DNA of 64,000 nucleotides. It comes from Bordetella parapertussis (lineage in GTDB: Bacteria; Pseudomonadota; Gammaproteobacteria; Burkholderiales; Burkholderiaceae_C). The notes beneath the pieces were generated by a model. The model did not search any database, was not told the DNA's origin, and was given only the letters and a program-made list of their open reading frames with translations. A program made the translations under genes and the position numbers. Of the stretch, positions 34,805-42,475 are shown piece by piece (within the stretch, counting starts at the first letter, position 1; each line of letters begins with the position of its first letter). The stretch is taken from NCBI GenBank assembly GCA_945878065.1, contig CAMDXA010000007.1, forward strand, positions 15,799 through 79,798. Direction: 5' to 3'.

Positions 34805-35695
34805 ATGACAGCACCAGAGATGCCGCCCTTTGTGCGACGTCTCATTGGCCTTCGCATCAAACAACTGACTGGCTCAACCAGTTCCCCTGACGCATTTGCA
34901 CAACCGGCTGGAGACCCAGGTTTGCTGGGCCCAGACGCTGTGTCTTGGCGGGTTCACGCCCATTTCGTGGGCATGATGGTGGGTGGCCTGTCATCCTTGA
35001 TGTTGCAAGCCCTGCATCCGCGCGCACTGGCGGCGGTGTGGGACCACTCCAATTTCAGAAGCAACCTCAAAGGCAGATTGGGAAGAACCGCATTTTTTGT
35101 GGCCGTTACCACTTACGGCGCAAAAGCAGATGCACTGTCAGCGATTGAACGTGTCAACCATATTCATGCGCATGTGAAAGGCCAAATGCCGGACGGCAAC
35201 CCCTACGTTGCGAATGAACCCGAGTTATTGCGCTGGGTACATCTGGCTGAAGTCACCAGTTTTTTAAAGGGCTACCAATGGTTGTCCACCCGACCACTAA
35301 GCGCTTTTGAAGAGAACACCTACATCGCAGAAATGGCAACCATCGGACAACGCCTAGGAGCGGACCCATTGCCGACAGATGCGCTGCGCAGTGATGAAGC
35401 TTTGAAGACATTTCAACCTGACTTGCGATTCGATGACCGAACCCAAGAAATTTTGCGTGTGATTGAAAACTATCCGGTCGACCTGTGGGATCTGCCGTTC
35501 ATGAAATTGGTGATACAAGCCAGTTTTCACATATTGCCCGATTGGGCGATTCATATGTTGCGTAAACCGGTCGCCTGCGAATGGGAAAAGCAAATTGTTC
35601 GCCAGGCCTTACGCATCGCGTCAGCGCCAGTTCAAGCGACCTTGGATATCGATGGAGTCGCTGCCCATGCCAGACGCCGGGCTCAAGCCTGTTAA
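34805..35695 (+). CDS. MpaB-type oxygenase family protein (DUF2236)
   Basis: The 296-residue protein from ATG 34805 has the DUF2236/MpaB features: SLMLQALHPRALAAVWDHSNF, here cited in part, followed by RTAFFVAVTTYG, RVNHIHAHVKGQMPDG and LLRWVHLAEVTSFLKGYQ. The conserved histidines of those segments bind haem in characterised relatives such as latex-clearing protein. The product is probably a haem-dependent oxygenase with an unknown substrate. Its end overlaps the convergent 35692 gene by four bases. Its operon neighbour is the Rrf2-type regulator. Confidence 0.82.
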   Translation: MTAPEMPPFVRRLIGLRIKQLTGSTSSPDAFAQPAGDPGLLGPDAVSWRVHAHFVGMMVGGLSSLMLQALHPRALAAVWDHSNFRSNLKGRLGRTAFFVAVTTYGAKADALSAIERVNHIHAHVKGQMPDGNPYVANEPELLRWVHLAEVTSFLKGYQWLSTRPLSAFEENTYIAEMATIGQRLGADPLPTDALRSDEALKTFQPDLRFDDRTQEILRVIENYPVDLWDLPFMKLVIQASFHILPDWAIHMLRKPVACEWEKQIVRQALRIASAPVQATLDIDGVAAHARRRAQAC

Positions 35696-36471
35696 GTCGA
35701 TTGCGTCCACACCTGCTGACAAGTCGGGCATTTGATCTCCATCCGTTTGTAGACATCAATGCGGCACTTCTGGCCACATGAAGGACAACTGACAATCGCC
35801 TTTCCATGACTGATCTGTGGCCTTTCCAACTCTTGGTCTGTCAATGTGATCGGTACGCGCAAATCGAATATTTGACTGGCCTTGAAGCTAACCTGATAAG
35901 CGGGACGGGGCAAATCTACTCTGGCGAAATCACCGGCTTGCACCGTGAGCGGATACAGCTTGTCTCCGATATGGCTTTCTGCGGCATACCAGCGCCTTGA
36001 ATTCGGAGGCTTCATCAATTGCAAAATGCTGGGGTCTTGAGACACGCGACTGGATTCATCCACCAAAAAACGGATGGCATCTAATTGCTGCCTGACTTCG
36101 TGTTCCGACGCGCTTTTGTGGGTGTAGTAGTAATAACCAAAATACACGCACGCTTTCAAGTCATTGCCAAAGGAATACCACTTGAGCACCAAAATGCGCA
36201 AAGCGTCAATGAATTTCAGCAGATCAGCGTTCACACCGATCACCCGGTCATTGACCATGGCCACCAGCAAAAGATTGAGTGAACTGGTCAAGCCCGTGCT
36301 TTGATGTATGCCTTGGGGCTGGTTAAACATATTTTTTTGTTCGATGCTGTGGTGTGCCACCGAAAGTGCGCGAAAGTATTCTGGCAAGGCAGCGCTGACA
36401 TGGGGTAACAACTTTAAAAAAGCTTCCTTGTCACGGCTCGTCGAACGGTACTTCTCAAACGGGTATTCCAT
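35692..36471 (-). CDS. Zinc-ribbon protein of a four-gene unknown operon
   Basis: The 259-residue soluble protein has an alpha-helical N-terminal half (EKYRSTSRDKEAFLKLLPHV, FIDALRILVLKWYSFGNDLK) and a beta-like middle (HIGDKLYPLTVQAGDFARV). A C-terminal zinc ribbon has two CxxC pairs (SCPSCGQKCR and IKCPTCQQVW). The ribbon could bind nucleic acid or a partner protein. It is the last gene of an operon beginning at 39203, and the spacing to the J-domain gene is nine bases. No family is recognised; the function must be tied to the J-domain and membrane proteins before it. Confidence 0.68.
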   Translation of the reverse strand: MEYPFEKYRSTSRDKEAFLKLLPHVSAALPEYFRALSVAHHSIEQKNMFNQPQGIHQSTGLTSSLNLLLVAMVNDRVIGVNADLLKFIDALRILVLKWYSFGNDLKACVYFGYYYYTHKSASEHEVRQQLDAIRFLVDESSRVSQDPSILQLMKPPNSRRWYAAESHIGDKLYPLTVQAGDFARVDLPRPAYQVSFKASQIFDLRVPITLTDQELERPQISHGKAIVSCPSCGQKCRIDVYKRMEIKCPTCQQVWTQST

Positions 36472-36480
36472 ATAGCGCGC

Positions 36481-36984
36481 CTAACTTGCGTTTAATTTTT
36501 CGATGATCAGATTTTTCAATTCAGTGAAGCTGTACCTGACCTCCTTGCCGTCGAGTTTATTGACATAGTGATTGGTCCACCCGTACTGAATGGTCAATGA
36601 GTTACCAAATAACTCCTCATACAAATGAAGCATTTGAAATTCATCAATCTTGTTGCTCGCCAAATGAGACAACACTGTTTCGTGTTTATCTGAGGACTTA
36701 ACAGGCTGCGCTTCGTGCACAGGGGATGACTGCGGCGAAGGTTCTTCGGGGCGCTTGTGCTTGTCGGTAAATTTCTTCCAAGCTGCATCAAATTCTTTGC
36801 GCTTGCGGGCGGTGCCAAGCATGGCGTGCGCGTGATTGAGCTCAGCCATGATTTCCGTATAAAGGAATTTCTTCTCGGGATGCCGATCCGGGTGGTATTT
36901 TTGTGCCAACGCTTTGTAAGCTGCTTTTATCACCTCGTTTTCAGCGGTATGCAGCAACCCCAAGACTTGGTACAAATCCTTCAT
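36481..36984 (-). CDS. J-domain (DnaJ-like) protein of a four-gene unknown operon
   Basis: The 167-residue protein has an N-terminal J domain (MKDLYQVLGLLHTAENEVIK), with the HPD motif at residues 31-33 in KYHPDRHPEKK, which stimulates an Hsp70 ATPase. Helix IV with KRKEFDAAWKKF follows. The C-terminal 80 residues are not the DnaJ Gly/Phe, zinc finger or substrate domains but a unique helical region (IDEFQMLHLYEELFGN, LKNLIIEKLNAS). It is a dedicated co-chaperone, probably directing DnaK to the membrane proteins encoded beside it. It lies three bases after the preceding gene. Confidence 0.83.
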   Translation of the reverse strand: MKDLYQVLGLLHTAENEVIKAAYKALAQKYHPDRHPEKKFLYTEIMAELNHAHAMLGTARKRKEFDAAWKKFTDKHKRPEEPSPQSSPVHEAQPVKSSDKHETVLSHLASNKIDEFQMLHLYEELFGNSLTIQYGWTNHYVNKLDGKEVRYSFTELKNLIIEKLNAS

Positions 36985-36987
36985 ACG

Positions 36988-37791
36988 TCAACCAGCCAGC
37001 GCATGAAAACTGAGGGATTTGACACGGGCGTTTTCAAAGTACGCCTTCCAGAAATCTAACAACATAGGGTCCAAGGTGCGGGGACTGCTATTGACCAAAT
37101 ACACTTCTACATGAACTTGTGAAAAATCAACAAACAATTTGCTGGCCGCATAACTGCTGGCGTATGCTTCAAAACCAACAGGCTTGCCATACATGGTCAG
37201 AGACTTGCTGTTTTGCAGCATATCCGAGAGCACGTATAAGCGCACTTCACCGTTGATTTTTTGTTTTTGTATGGAATTGAGATTGACCAGTTGCAGCATT
37301 TCCAAAATAGGCGATTCATTGGCAGCTTGCACATTCATCATGCCCTCAGTAACGGACAACATGGGCTCAATGAAGTGTTTGATGTATTGCTGCTTGAGTG
37401 CTTTGAGATTGGCCGTCAATTCACTTTTGTCATGGCCGTCACCGGGATTGCACAGCTCAAAAAGTGGCTTGGTGTTGGCCTGGAAATCGTCACCCAGGGC
37501 ATACACCGACAACAATTGGCCAGGGGGTGTTGAGTCGACCAACTTTTTGATAAAAATGTCCAGCGATGTCTTTTGCGCCAAATTAAACGGGTCGGTTCTA
37601 TCTATCAACACCACCCGTTGACCGCCCGGGCCTTCAGCGGGGCACATCGTCACCGGGTCCAAGCCGGGCTTGCGTTGCAGATTCCACCAAAACGCAGAGG
37701 CAATACCTGCCAGCACCAAAGAAACAAAGAACACGCTGAAAAGTATGTTGCTTCTTGTTTTGCGCTTTTGCGATCTGGTTTGACGTGCCAT
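36988..37791 (-). CDS. Membrane-anchored VWA-like protein of a four-gene unknown operon
   Basis: The 267-residue product has a basic N terminus (MARQTRSQKRKTRS), one transmembrane helix (FSVFFVSLVLAGIASAFWW) and an extracytoplasmic domain. That domain opens with RVVLIDRTDPFNLAQ, and continues QLLSVYALGDDFQ, VRLYVLSDMLQNS and VHVEVYLVNSS. The order of strands resembles a von Willebrand A fold, but the metal motif reads DRTDP rather than DxSxS, so metal binding is uncertain. It lies 11 bases downstream of the coiled-coil membrane gene. The gene is otherwise unknown. Confidence 0.68.
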   Translation of the reverse strand: MARQTRSQKRKTRSNILFSVFFVSLVLAGIASAFWWNLQRKPGLDPVTMCPAEGPGGQRVVLIDRTDPFNLAQKTSLDIFIKKLVDSTPPGQLLSVYALGDDFQANTKPLFELCNPGDGHDKSELTANLKALKQQYIKHFIEPMLSVTEGMMNVQAANESPILEMLQLVNLNSIQKQKINGEVRLYVLSDMLQNSKSLTMYGKPVGFEAYASSYAASKLFVDFSQVHVEVYLVNSSPRTLDPMLLDFWKAYFENARVKSLSFHALAG

Positions 37792-37802
37792 AACAAAAAT
37801 GC

Positions 37803-39203
37803 TCAGTGGTATTTCAAATGGTTCAAGCGCGAAATTGATTGCTCGTACAAGGCATAGACATTTTCACGCTGTGTAGTCACATTGCTTTCGTAGGTTTTGA
37901 TGTCTTGCTCCAACGCAGCAAGCAAAGCATTTTCTTTGACGTTGTCCAAACGCGGCATGCTGACTGGCTTGAGCGAGGGCAAGCTGTCAAAGTAACTGGG
38001 GCGCAAACCATCTTCACGCGCGATTTCATTTTCAATGCGAAATTTCCTGATAACCGCGTAAAGCACCACCTCGGTTTGGCTGACCTTATCCGTGCATTCA
38101 CGGACCAAGGCTTCTTTTTCCAACAAGAGTTTTTTCAAGGAGGCTGAGAGCTCATGCAAGGTCTTGAAACCTTGGTTGATCAGATCGAGTTTTTCCTGCT
38201 TTAAATCTTCGAGTTCTTCTTTGACTTCTTCAAATTCAGCGTCAAACTCGTCGCGTGTTTGGTGACATCGTCGCACCATGGCACCATACCCCGGATAGAT
38301 ATCGTCGATGGTCAATCCATCAAAGATGGCGGCAATCGCAAAACCCAAAGATATAGCCACCAAAAACCAAGACACCAAGTCATTCAAACCAAAAAAATGC
38401 GTTTGCATCGCCGCCCAAGCTTGTTGTGTCGGATTGGCGGCGCCCGCCATCAACTGCTCTCGGATATGGCCAATGGACATGGCCACCAGCAACATGAAAC
38501 ACAACGCAAATACCACGGAAATAGCGCCGAATAATTTTCCGGCGATGGGTTTGCTCACGATCCAAGGCACAGTAAATCGTCCCAAGAAAAAACAACCCAA
38601 CACATTGATACCTGCCAGCAAGGCGGCGTAGACAAAACCACCGATCAATCCTGAGCTCAAGCCTTCGGCAAAAAAATTGGCGTTCAACACGCCTTCAATA
38701 CCTACCAAAAAAACCAACACCGAGTAACGCAATATCAATCCGGAGGAGGATGGGTAGTTGGCCTCGCGCTCCAAACCATTTTTCTTCTTAAATACTTCTA
38801 ATTCTTTGAACCTGACCATGGCGTTGTAAGCCAATTTTTTCAGCCAATCACCCTGCTCGTCCATGAGTTTGCGGGTTTGCCGTTCAAACTCGGCATTCAA
38901 AACATCTGATTGCAAGGCTTTGTAGGTAAGTTCCATGCCCACCACTTTGGCATGGAGGTCTTCTGTTTGCCGAATGTAATCGCGCTGAACCTCTTCACGC
39001 ATCAGATTCAAATGCTCGACCACTTCTGTTTCTTTTTGCGTGGGTTTTTTTTCATGAAAGGACGGCAAGCCAAGTCCAGCCAATCGTTTGGCTTCTTTAA
39101 CAAGTTGAAACTTGTCAACAATCGAATCAATTTCAAGTGACAAGTTTTCAGGCCGCGCAGGTCGCCCGGAAAAAAACTGCTTGAACCACGCCATGACCCG
39201 CAT
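37803..39203 (-). CDS. Coiled-coil, four-helix membrane protein of a four-gene unknown operon
   Basis: The 466-residue protein starts at ATG 39203, which has GAGGT upstream at good spacing. An N-terminal coiled coil runs from about residue 20 to 140 (EVVEHLNLMREEVQRDYIRQ). Four hydrophobic helices lie at roughly 155-290 (LILRYSVLVFLVGIEGVL, FVYAALLAGINVLGCFFLG, KLFGAISVVFALCFMLLVAM, LVSWFLVAISLGFAIAAIF), here as short excerpts. A second coiled coil runs to the end (EFEEVKEELEDLKQEKLDLI). Both coiled coils are probably cytoplasmic. The layout recalls MotA-like or stator-scaffold proteins only superficially. First gene of the operon. Confidence 0.7.
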   Translation of the reverse strand: MRVMAWFKQFFSGRPARPENLSLEIDSIVDKFQLVKEAKRLAGLGLPSFHEKKPTQKETEVVEHLNLMREEVQRDYIRQTEDLHAKVVGMELTYKALQSDVLNAEFERQTRKLMDEQGDWLKKLAYNAMVRFKELEVFKKKNGLEREANYPSSSGLILRYSVLVFLVGIEGVLNANFFAEGLSSGLIGGFVYAALLAGINVLGCFFLGRFTVPWIVSKPIAGKLFGAISVVFALCFMLLVAMSIGHIREQLMAGAANPTQQAWAAMQTHFFGLNDLVSWFLVAISLGFAIAAIFDGLTIDDIYPGYGAMVRRCHQTRDEFDAEFEEVKEELEDLKQEKLDLINQGFKTLHELSASLKKLLLEKEALVRECTDKVSQTEVVLYAVIRKFRIENEIAREDGLRPSYFDSLPSLKPVSMPRLDNVKENALLAALEQDIKTYESNVTTQRENVYALYEQSISRLNHLKYH

Positions 39204-39407
39204 GCGATTAACCTCAATTCATACTTGTCATTGTGAAAATTTTGAACCAGCGCCGAGGTCTGTGTTCAACGCAACTCGTAGAGATATGTTGGTTTCATTC
39301 TACTGATTTTGAATTTATCTTAGCCAGCAAAAGTCAATTCAAAAGTTCTCATGCTACAAAGCCAACCGCTTAAAACAGGGGCAATCGCCGGGGACCCAAA
39401 GATAGGC
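39204..39407. other. Intergenic region between BLUF gene end and four-gene operon start
   Basis: The 204 bases must contain the promoter for the leftward operon starting at 39203. The part near 39290-39360 is AT-rich. A G-rich stretch at 39376-39414 superficially resembles part of a c-di-GMP-I riboswitch but does not precede a gene in that direction. No ORF is supported. Confidence 0.4.
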
Positions 39408-39863
39408 TTAGCTGACTAATCCGCCAGACTCGATTTCCAACAGCATGAGTGACAGCATGCGCTTTTGCTTGTCATCAGAAGATTGGTTCAGCGCATCGTC
39501 AAGCACTTCGCGGATATCAGCTGCTTCCACCCATTCCATGTCCCATTCAGGAAACAGTCGATCGCGAATTTCATCTTCTTGGCTTAACACCACCACATTG
39601 GTATGGCGCGGGTCGGCAGAAATACGGGCCAACAATTGGCTGACGTTGTCATGCGGCCCTTCGAGCCATTGAAAAAAAATACCTTGGCCGTACACCAACA
39701 AACCGGTGATACCCAGCCTGGGGTTATGGTGTCTTGCCGTGGCAATGATGCTGGCGATGGCGTCTTTGTCCAGGGCCGCTGATGCTTGACTGCAATACAC
39801 CAAGTTGTGAATTGAGCGGCCAGACTGGCCCTCGTCATTTTGCGAGGCGTAAATGGGGCTCAC
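39408..39863 (-). CDS. BLUF-domain blue-light photoreceptor
   Basis: The BLUF domain covers roughly residues 18-110 of 151 and binds FAD for blue-light sensing. The three key residues are Tyr23 (LVYCSQ), Asn47 (ARHHNPRLGITGLL) and Gln65 (GIFFQWLEG). Their spacing of 24 and 18 residues is identical to AppA (Tyr21, Asn45, Gln63). The tail (RLFPEWDMEW) carries a tryptophan in the usual place. No effector domain is fused, so it acts through a partner. The start is a GTG overlapping the stop of a 28-codon upstream ORF, so translation is probably coupled. A promoter-like repeat upstream is shared with the flavin reductase gene. Confidence 0.9.
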   Translation of the reverse strand: MSPIYASQNDEGQSGRSIHNLVYCSQASAALDKDAIASIIATARHHNPRLGITGLLVYGQGIFFQWLEGPHDNVSQLLARISADPRHTNVVVLSQEDEIRDRLFPEWDMEWVEAADIREVLDDALNQSSDDKQKRMLSLMLLEIESGGLVS

Positions 39864-39946
39864 GAATTCAACGGCACCGCCGCCTTGCAGTCACCGCCTG
39901 CGCAGGCCAGCGCTTGTTTGTCCAATGTAAGGATGTGTTCAATCAT
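39860..39946 (-). CDS. 28-codon upstream ORF coupled to the BLUF gene
   Basis: ATG 39946 opens a 28-residue peptide (MIEHILTLDKQALACAG, then a second cysteine in GGDC, ending PLNS). Its TGA overlaps the GTG start of the BLUF gene as GTGA, a translational-coupling arrangement. Its ATG sits at the same distance from the conserved 77-bp repeat as the flavin reductase ATG does from the other copy, which supports that it is really translated. It could be a leader peptide or a tiny protein; there is no close family I recognise. Confidence 0.55.
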   Translation of the reverse strand: MIEHILTLDKQALACAGGDCKAAVPLNS

Positions 39947-39960
39947 GAATAAAGAGAAGG

Positions 39961-40037
39961 TGATGGGCAGTGCGATATGACACCAAAGCGCATATTGTCG
40001 TTGATATGAAAAAACGGCTTTCTATTGCGCTCAACAA
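39961..40037 (-). repeat. Copy A of a 77-bp upstream repeat (BLUF side)
   Basis: This sequence matches 41464-41540 at 65 of 77 positions without gaps; the first 19 bases are identical (TGATGGGCAGTGCGATATG on the plus strand). Read on the minus strand it ends about 15 bases before the start codon of the 28-codon ORF leading into the BLUF gene. It probably carries a promoter and 5' untranslated region. Confidence 0.82.
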
Positions 40038-40133
40038 CGCCTTGGCTTGGAGCCGCCATGGCGACATGAAGATATGGGGTCGAAAAGTTGCTAGGCCTTA
40101 TGTGTTTGTCAAGGCTTGAGCGCCAAGCGCCGC

Positions 40134-40883
40134 TTAATCCCGAAACAACTCTCTGAGCATGCGCTGCGGGTTGACCAAAAAATCGCGTGTGACCTGAAAG
40201 TGTTCTGTGTCTTCATATGTCACCGGTGAAATGCCTTGATTGCTGCATTGGTAAATGCTGGCATCCGGGTAGGCCATGAGTATGGGTGAATGCGTAGCGA
40301 TGATGAACTGCGAACCGTCCCGCACCAGGTCATGCATGCGGGACAGCACCGCCAACTGGCGCTGCGGCGATAGCGCCGCTTCCGGTTCGTCCAGAATGTA
40401 CAAGCCCTGCCCTTTGAATCGCTGCGTCAGCAATGTCATGAATGATTCACCGTGCGATTGATGGTGCAAGGACACCCCGCCGTAACCATCAATGATGCGC
40501 GGCGCACTCACCGGCTCGGCATCGAGTTTGTCAATTTCGCTGGCAACGTTGTAAAAACTTTCTGCCCGCAAAAAATAACCGGTGCGCGGTTTGCGAAAAC
40601 CTTTGGCGATGCGCAAATAGCGGTGCAAGTCTGAATGCGTGCGGTTGGTGCCGAAGTTGAAATTTTTGGAGCCGCCTTCGGCGTTGAAACCGATGGACAC
40701 GGCAATGGCTTCTAGCAAAGTAGATTTGCCCGAGCCGTTTTCGCCCACCACATAGGTTATTTTGGGGTGCATCTCCAGGTAGTCGAGCATGCGCACCGCA
40801 GGCAAGCAAAACGGGTAGCTGTCGAATGATTCAACGATGTCGCGGCGCAAACTGATGCGGCTGATGAATTGGGGTGAGATCAT
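40134..40883 (-). CDS. Small AAA/ABC-type ATPase (RecF/SMC-like fold), unknown role
   Basis: The 249-residue ATPase has Walker A GENGSGKSTLLEA, a signature-like SHGESFMTLL and Walker B LYILDEPEAALSP with a D-loop and switch His (IATHSP). This arrangement is that of RecF/SMC-type head domains joined without a long coiled coil, as in the ATP-binding proteins of some toxin-antitoxin or defence pairs. No nuclease or other partner gene is adjacent. ATG 40883 is preferred. It lies between a flavin reductase gene and the BLUF gene on the same strand, with its own palindrome in front. Confidence 0.83.
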   Translation of the reverse strand: MISPQFISRISLRRDIVESFDSYPFCLPAVRMLDYLEMHPKITYVVGENGSGKSTLLEAIAVSIGFNAEGGSKNFNFGTNRTHSDLHRYLRIAKGFRKPRTGYFLRAESFYNVASEIDKLDAEPVSAPRIIDGYGGVSLHHQSHGESFMTLLTQRFKGQGLYILDEPEAALSPQRQLAVLSRMHDLVRDGSQFIIATHSPILMAYPDASIYQCSNQGISPVTYEDTEHFQVTRDFLVNPQRMLRELFRD

Positions 40884-40884
40884 G

Positions 40885-40897
40885 GCTATTAAATAGC
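40885..40897. repeat. 13-bp palindrome just upstream of the AAA ATPase start
   Basis: GCTATT and AATAGC arms around one central A lie immediately before the ATG at 40883. Similar GCTATT-type palindromes are frequent in comamonad intergenic regions, so it may be a family-specific repeat rather than an operator. Confidence 0.45.
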
Positions 40898-40928
40898 TTC
40901 TCAAATAACAGGGGCCGTGAATCAGGGA

Positions 40929-41450
40929 CTAAACAACATCCAGCGGCTGCACCGATAAATAGCCGCCATTACCGTAGGCCAAGGGCTTGCAGTCATTGAC
41001 CCGGATACGCTGAACTCGGCCGATAAACAGCACGTGGTCTCCACCAGGGTGTGAAGCTTCCAAACTGCATTCCAAATAAGACGCACAACCGTCTATCAAT
41101 GGCACGTCGCACAAGCCTGCACGATGACTGATGCCTTCAAAGCGGTTGATACCCGATGAAGCAAAACGGTTCGATACATTGACTTGGTCTTGTGCCAGTA
41201 TGTTGACCGCAAAGTGCTTGGCGTTTTGGTAGGTGTTGAAGCTGCGAGAACTCAAACGCAGGCTCCAGACAATCAATGGCGGGTCAAGCGACAGCGAGCT
41301 GAACGAATTGGCAGTGATGCCTTCGGGCTGCCCGTTGGCATCTAACGCAGTGACCACGGTCACGCCGGTGACGAAAGAGCCCAGGCAGCGGCGCAGTTCC
41401 AAAGAATCCACTGCAGGCAATCCCGCTTGGTTGTCTATCGTTACGGTCAT
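40929..41450 (-). CDS. Flavin reductase family protein
   Basis: The 173-residue protein from ATG 41450 has the flavin reductase-like FMN-binding split barrel: RCLGSFVTGVTVVTALDANG, GITANSFSSLSLDPPLIVWS, FAVNILAQDQVNVSNRFAS and FIGRVQRIRV, here as partial excerpts. Such enzymes reduce free FMN or FAD with NAD(P)H, often for a partner monooxygenase. None is adjacent. The open frame extends to 41537. The 77-bp repeat copy B lies just upstream of its start; it shares this element with the leader of the BLUF gene. Confidence 0.88.
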   Translation of the reverse strand: MTVTIDNQAGLPAVDSLELRRCLGSFVTGVTVVTALDANGQPEGITANSFSSLSLDPPLIVWSLRLSSRSFNTYQNAKHFAVNILAQDQVNVSNRFASSGINRFEGISHRAGLCDVPLIDGCASYLECSLEASHPGGDHVLFIGRVQRIRVNDCKPLAYGNGGYLSVQPLDVV

Positions 41451-41463
41451 GGATAAAAGAGTG

Positions 41464-41540
41464 TGATGGGCAGTGCGATATGGCACCAAAGCGCTTATTG
41501 TCGGCGATGTAACAAAACCGCTTTCTTTGGCGATCAACCA
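41464..41540 (-). repeat. Copy B of a 77-bp upstream repeat (flavin reductase side)
   Basis: It matches 39961-40037 at 65 of 77 positions with no gaps, and sits in the same direction 13 bases before the ATG of the flavin reductase gene. The most conserved 19 bases are nearest the gene. It overlaps nothing else in the window and lies 61 bases from the divergent lyase gene. Confidence 0.82.
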
Positions 41541-41601
41541 CCCCGAATCCCCGCTGCATAGGGTTTGTTAGCATGCAATCCCCATTGAAGGATCACCATC
41601 C

Positions 41602-42474
41602 ATGACGCTCAAATCCCTGCTGTTTGTCCCCGGCGACAGTGAGAAAAAATTGGCCAAAGCCGCAAGCACCGGCGCGGATGCCTTGTTGTTGGACCTGGAA
41701 GATGCAGTGTCGCAAGACCGCTTGCCCATCGCACGCGGATTGGTGTTGGACTATTTGAAAAGCCACGACCGTTCGAGCCAACAAGTCTGGGTGCGCATCA
41801 ATCCGCTGAACACGCCACTGTCGTTACCGGACTTGGTGGCTGTCATGCCCGGAAAACCTGATGGCATTGTGTTGCCCAAGCCACTCAATGCCAGTGATGT
41901 GTTGCAACTCGACCATTTTTTAAGCGCACTTGAACAACGCGAAGGCATCAAAGCTGGACACACACGCATTCTGCCCGTGGCCACTGAAGTCGCAGGTGCT
42001 TTGTTTTCTTTGAACACCTATGCCGGTTGCTCGGCTCGACTGGCCGGCCTGACCTGGGGCGCGGAAGATTTGGCCACCGCAGTGGGTGCGAGTACCAACA
42101 AAAAAGACAATGGCGAATTTGACGACACCTTTGTGCTGGCACGTTCATTGTGTTTGCTCGCGGCCGCTCACGCCGGTGTGCAAGCGATTGACACGCTGAG
42201 CGTGGACTTTCGCCATGCCGACAGTTTGCAAGCCGATGTGCAACGTGCCAAGCGCCAAGGCTTCAGCGGCAAGTTGGCAATTCACCCGGACCAGGTGGCC
42301 ATCATCAACGCGGGTTTCACTGCCACACCTGAAGAACTGCAACACGCACAACGCATTGTGGATGCGTTCGCCCAATCGGGTGGTGCAGGGGCTGTGCAAC
42401 TGGACGGCAAAATGGTCGATAAACCGCACCTGACACAGGCACTTCGCCTGCTCTCAACAAGAAACGGACACTGA
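41602..42474 (+). CDS. HpcH/HpaI-CitE family CoA ester lyase
   Basis: The 290-residue protein starts LKSLLFVPGDSEKKLAKAA and has the CitE-like core ADALLLDLEDAV, WVRINPLNTPL, ILPVATEVAGALFSL, GLTWGAEDLATAVGA and KLAIHPDQVAIINAGF. Members cleave or form malyl-CoA, citramalyl-CoA or related beta-hydroxyacyl-CoA esters with a metal ion. A MaoC-type dehydratase follows after one base, which is the pairing seen in mesaconyl/citramalyl-CoA pathways; I infer a C5-dicarboxylate or related role, but the substrate is not shown by sequence. Confidence 0.88.
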   Translation: MTLKSLLFVPGDSEKKLAKAASTGADALLLDLEDAVSQDRLPIARGLVLDYLKSHDRSSQQVWVRINPLNTPLSLPDLVAVMPGKPDGIVLPKPLNASDVLQLDHFLSALEQREGIKAGHTRILPVATEVAGALFSLNTYAGCSARLAGLTWGAEDLATAVGASTNKKDNGEFDDTFVLARSLCLLAAAHAGVQAIDTLSVDFRHADSLQADVQRAKRQGFSGKLAIHPDQVAIINAGFTATPEELQHAQRIVDAFAQSGGAGAVQLDGKMVDKPHLTQALRLLSTRNGH

Positions 42475-42475
42475 C

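Noticed and set aside
35692-39203. Known anti-phage system such as Zorya or BREX
   Set aside because: No helicase, nuclease, methyltransferase or MotB-like partner is present; only superficial similarity of a coiled-coil membrane protein.
39376-39414. G-rich stretch with CCAAAG resembling part of a c-di-GMP-I riboswitch (plus strand)
   Set aside because: The core differs (GACCCAAAGA rather than GACGCAAAGC) and no plus-strand gene follows; it runs into the end of the BLUF gene.
40006-40119. 37-codon plus-strand ORF starting MKKRLSIALNNALAW
   Set aside because: It overlaps repeat copy A, and the matching frame in copy B has no start codon, so it is likely chance.
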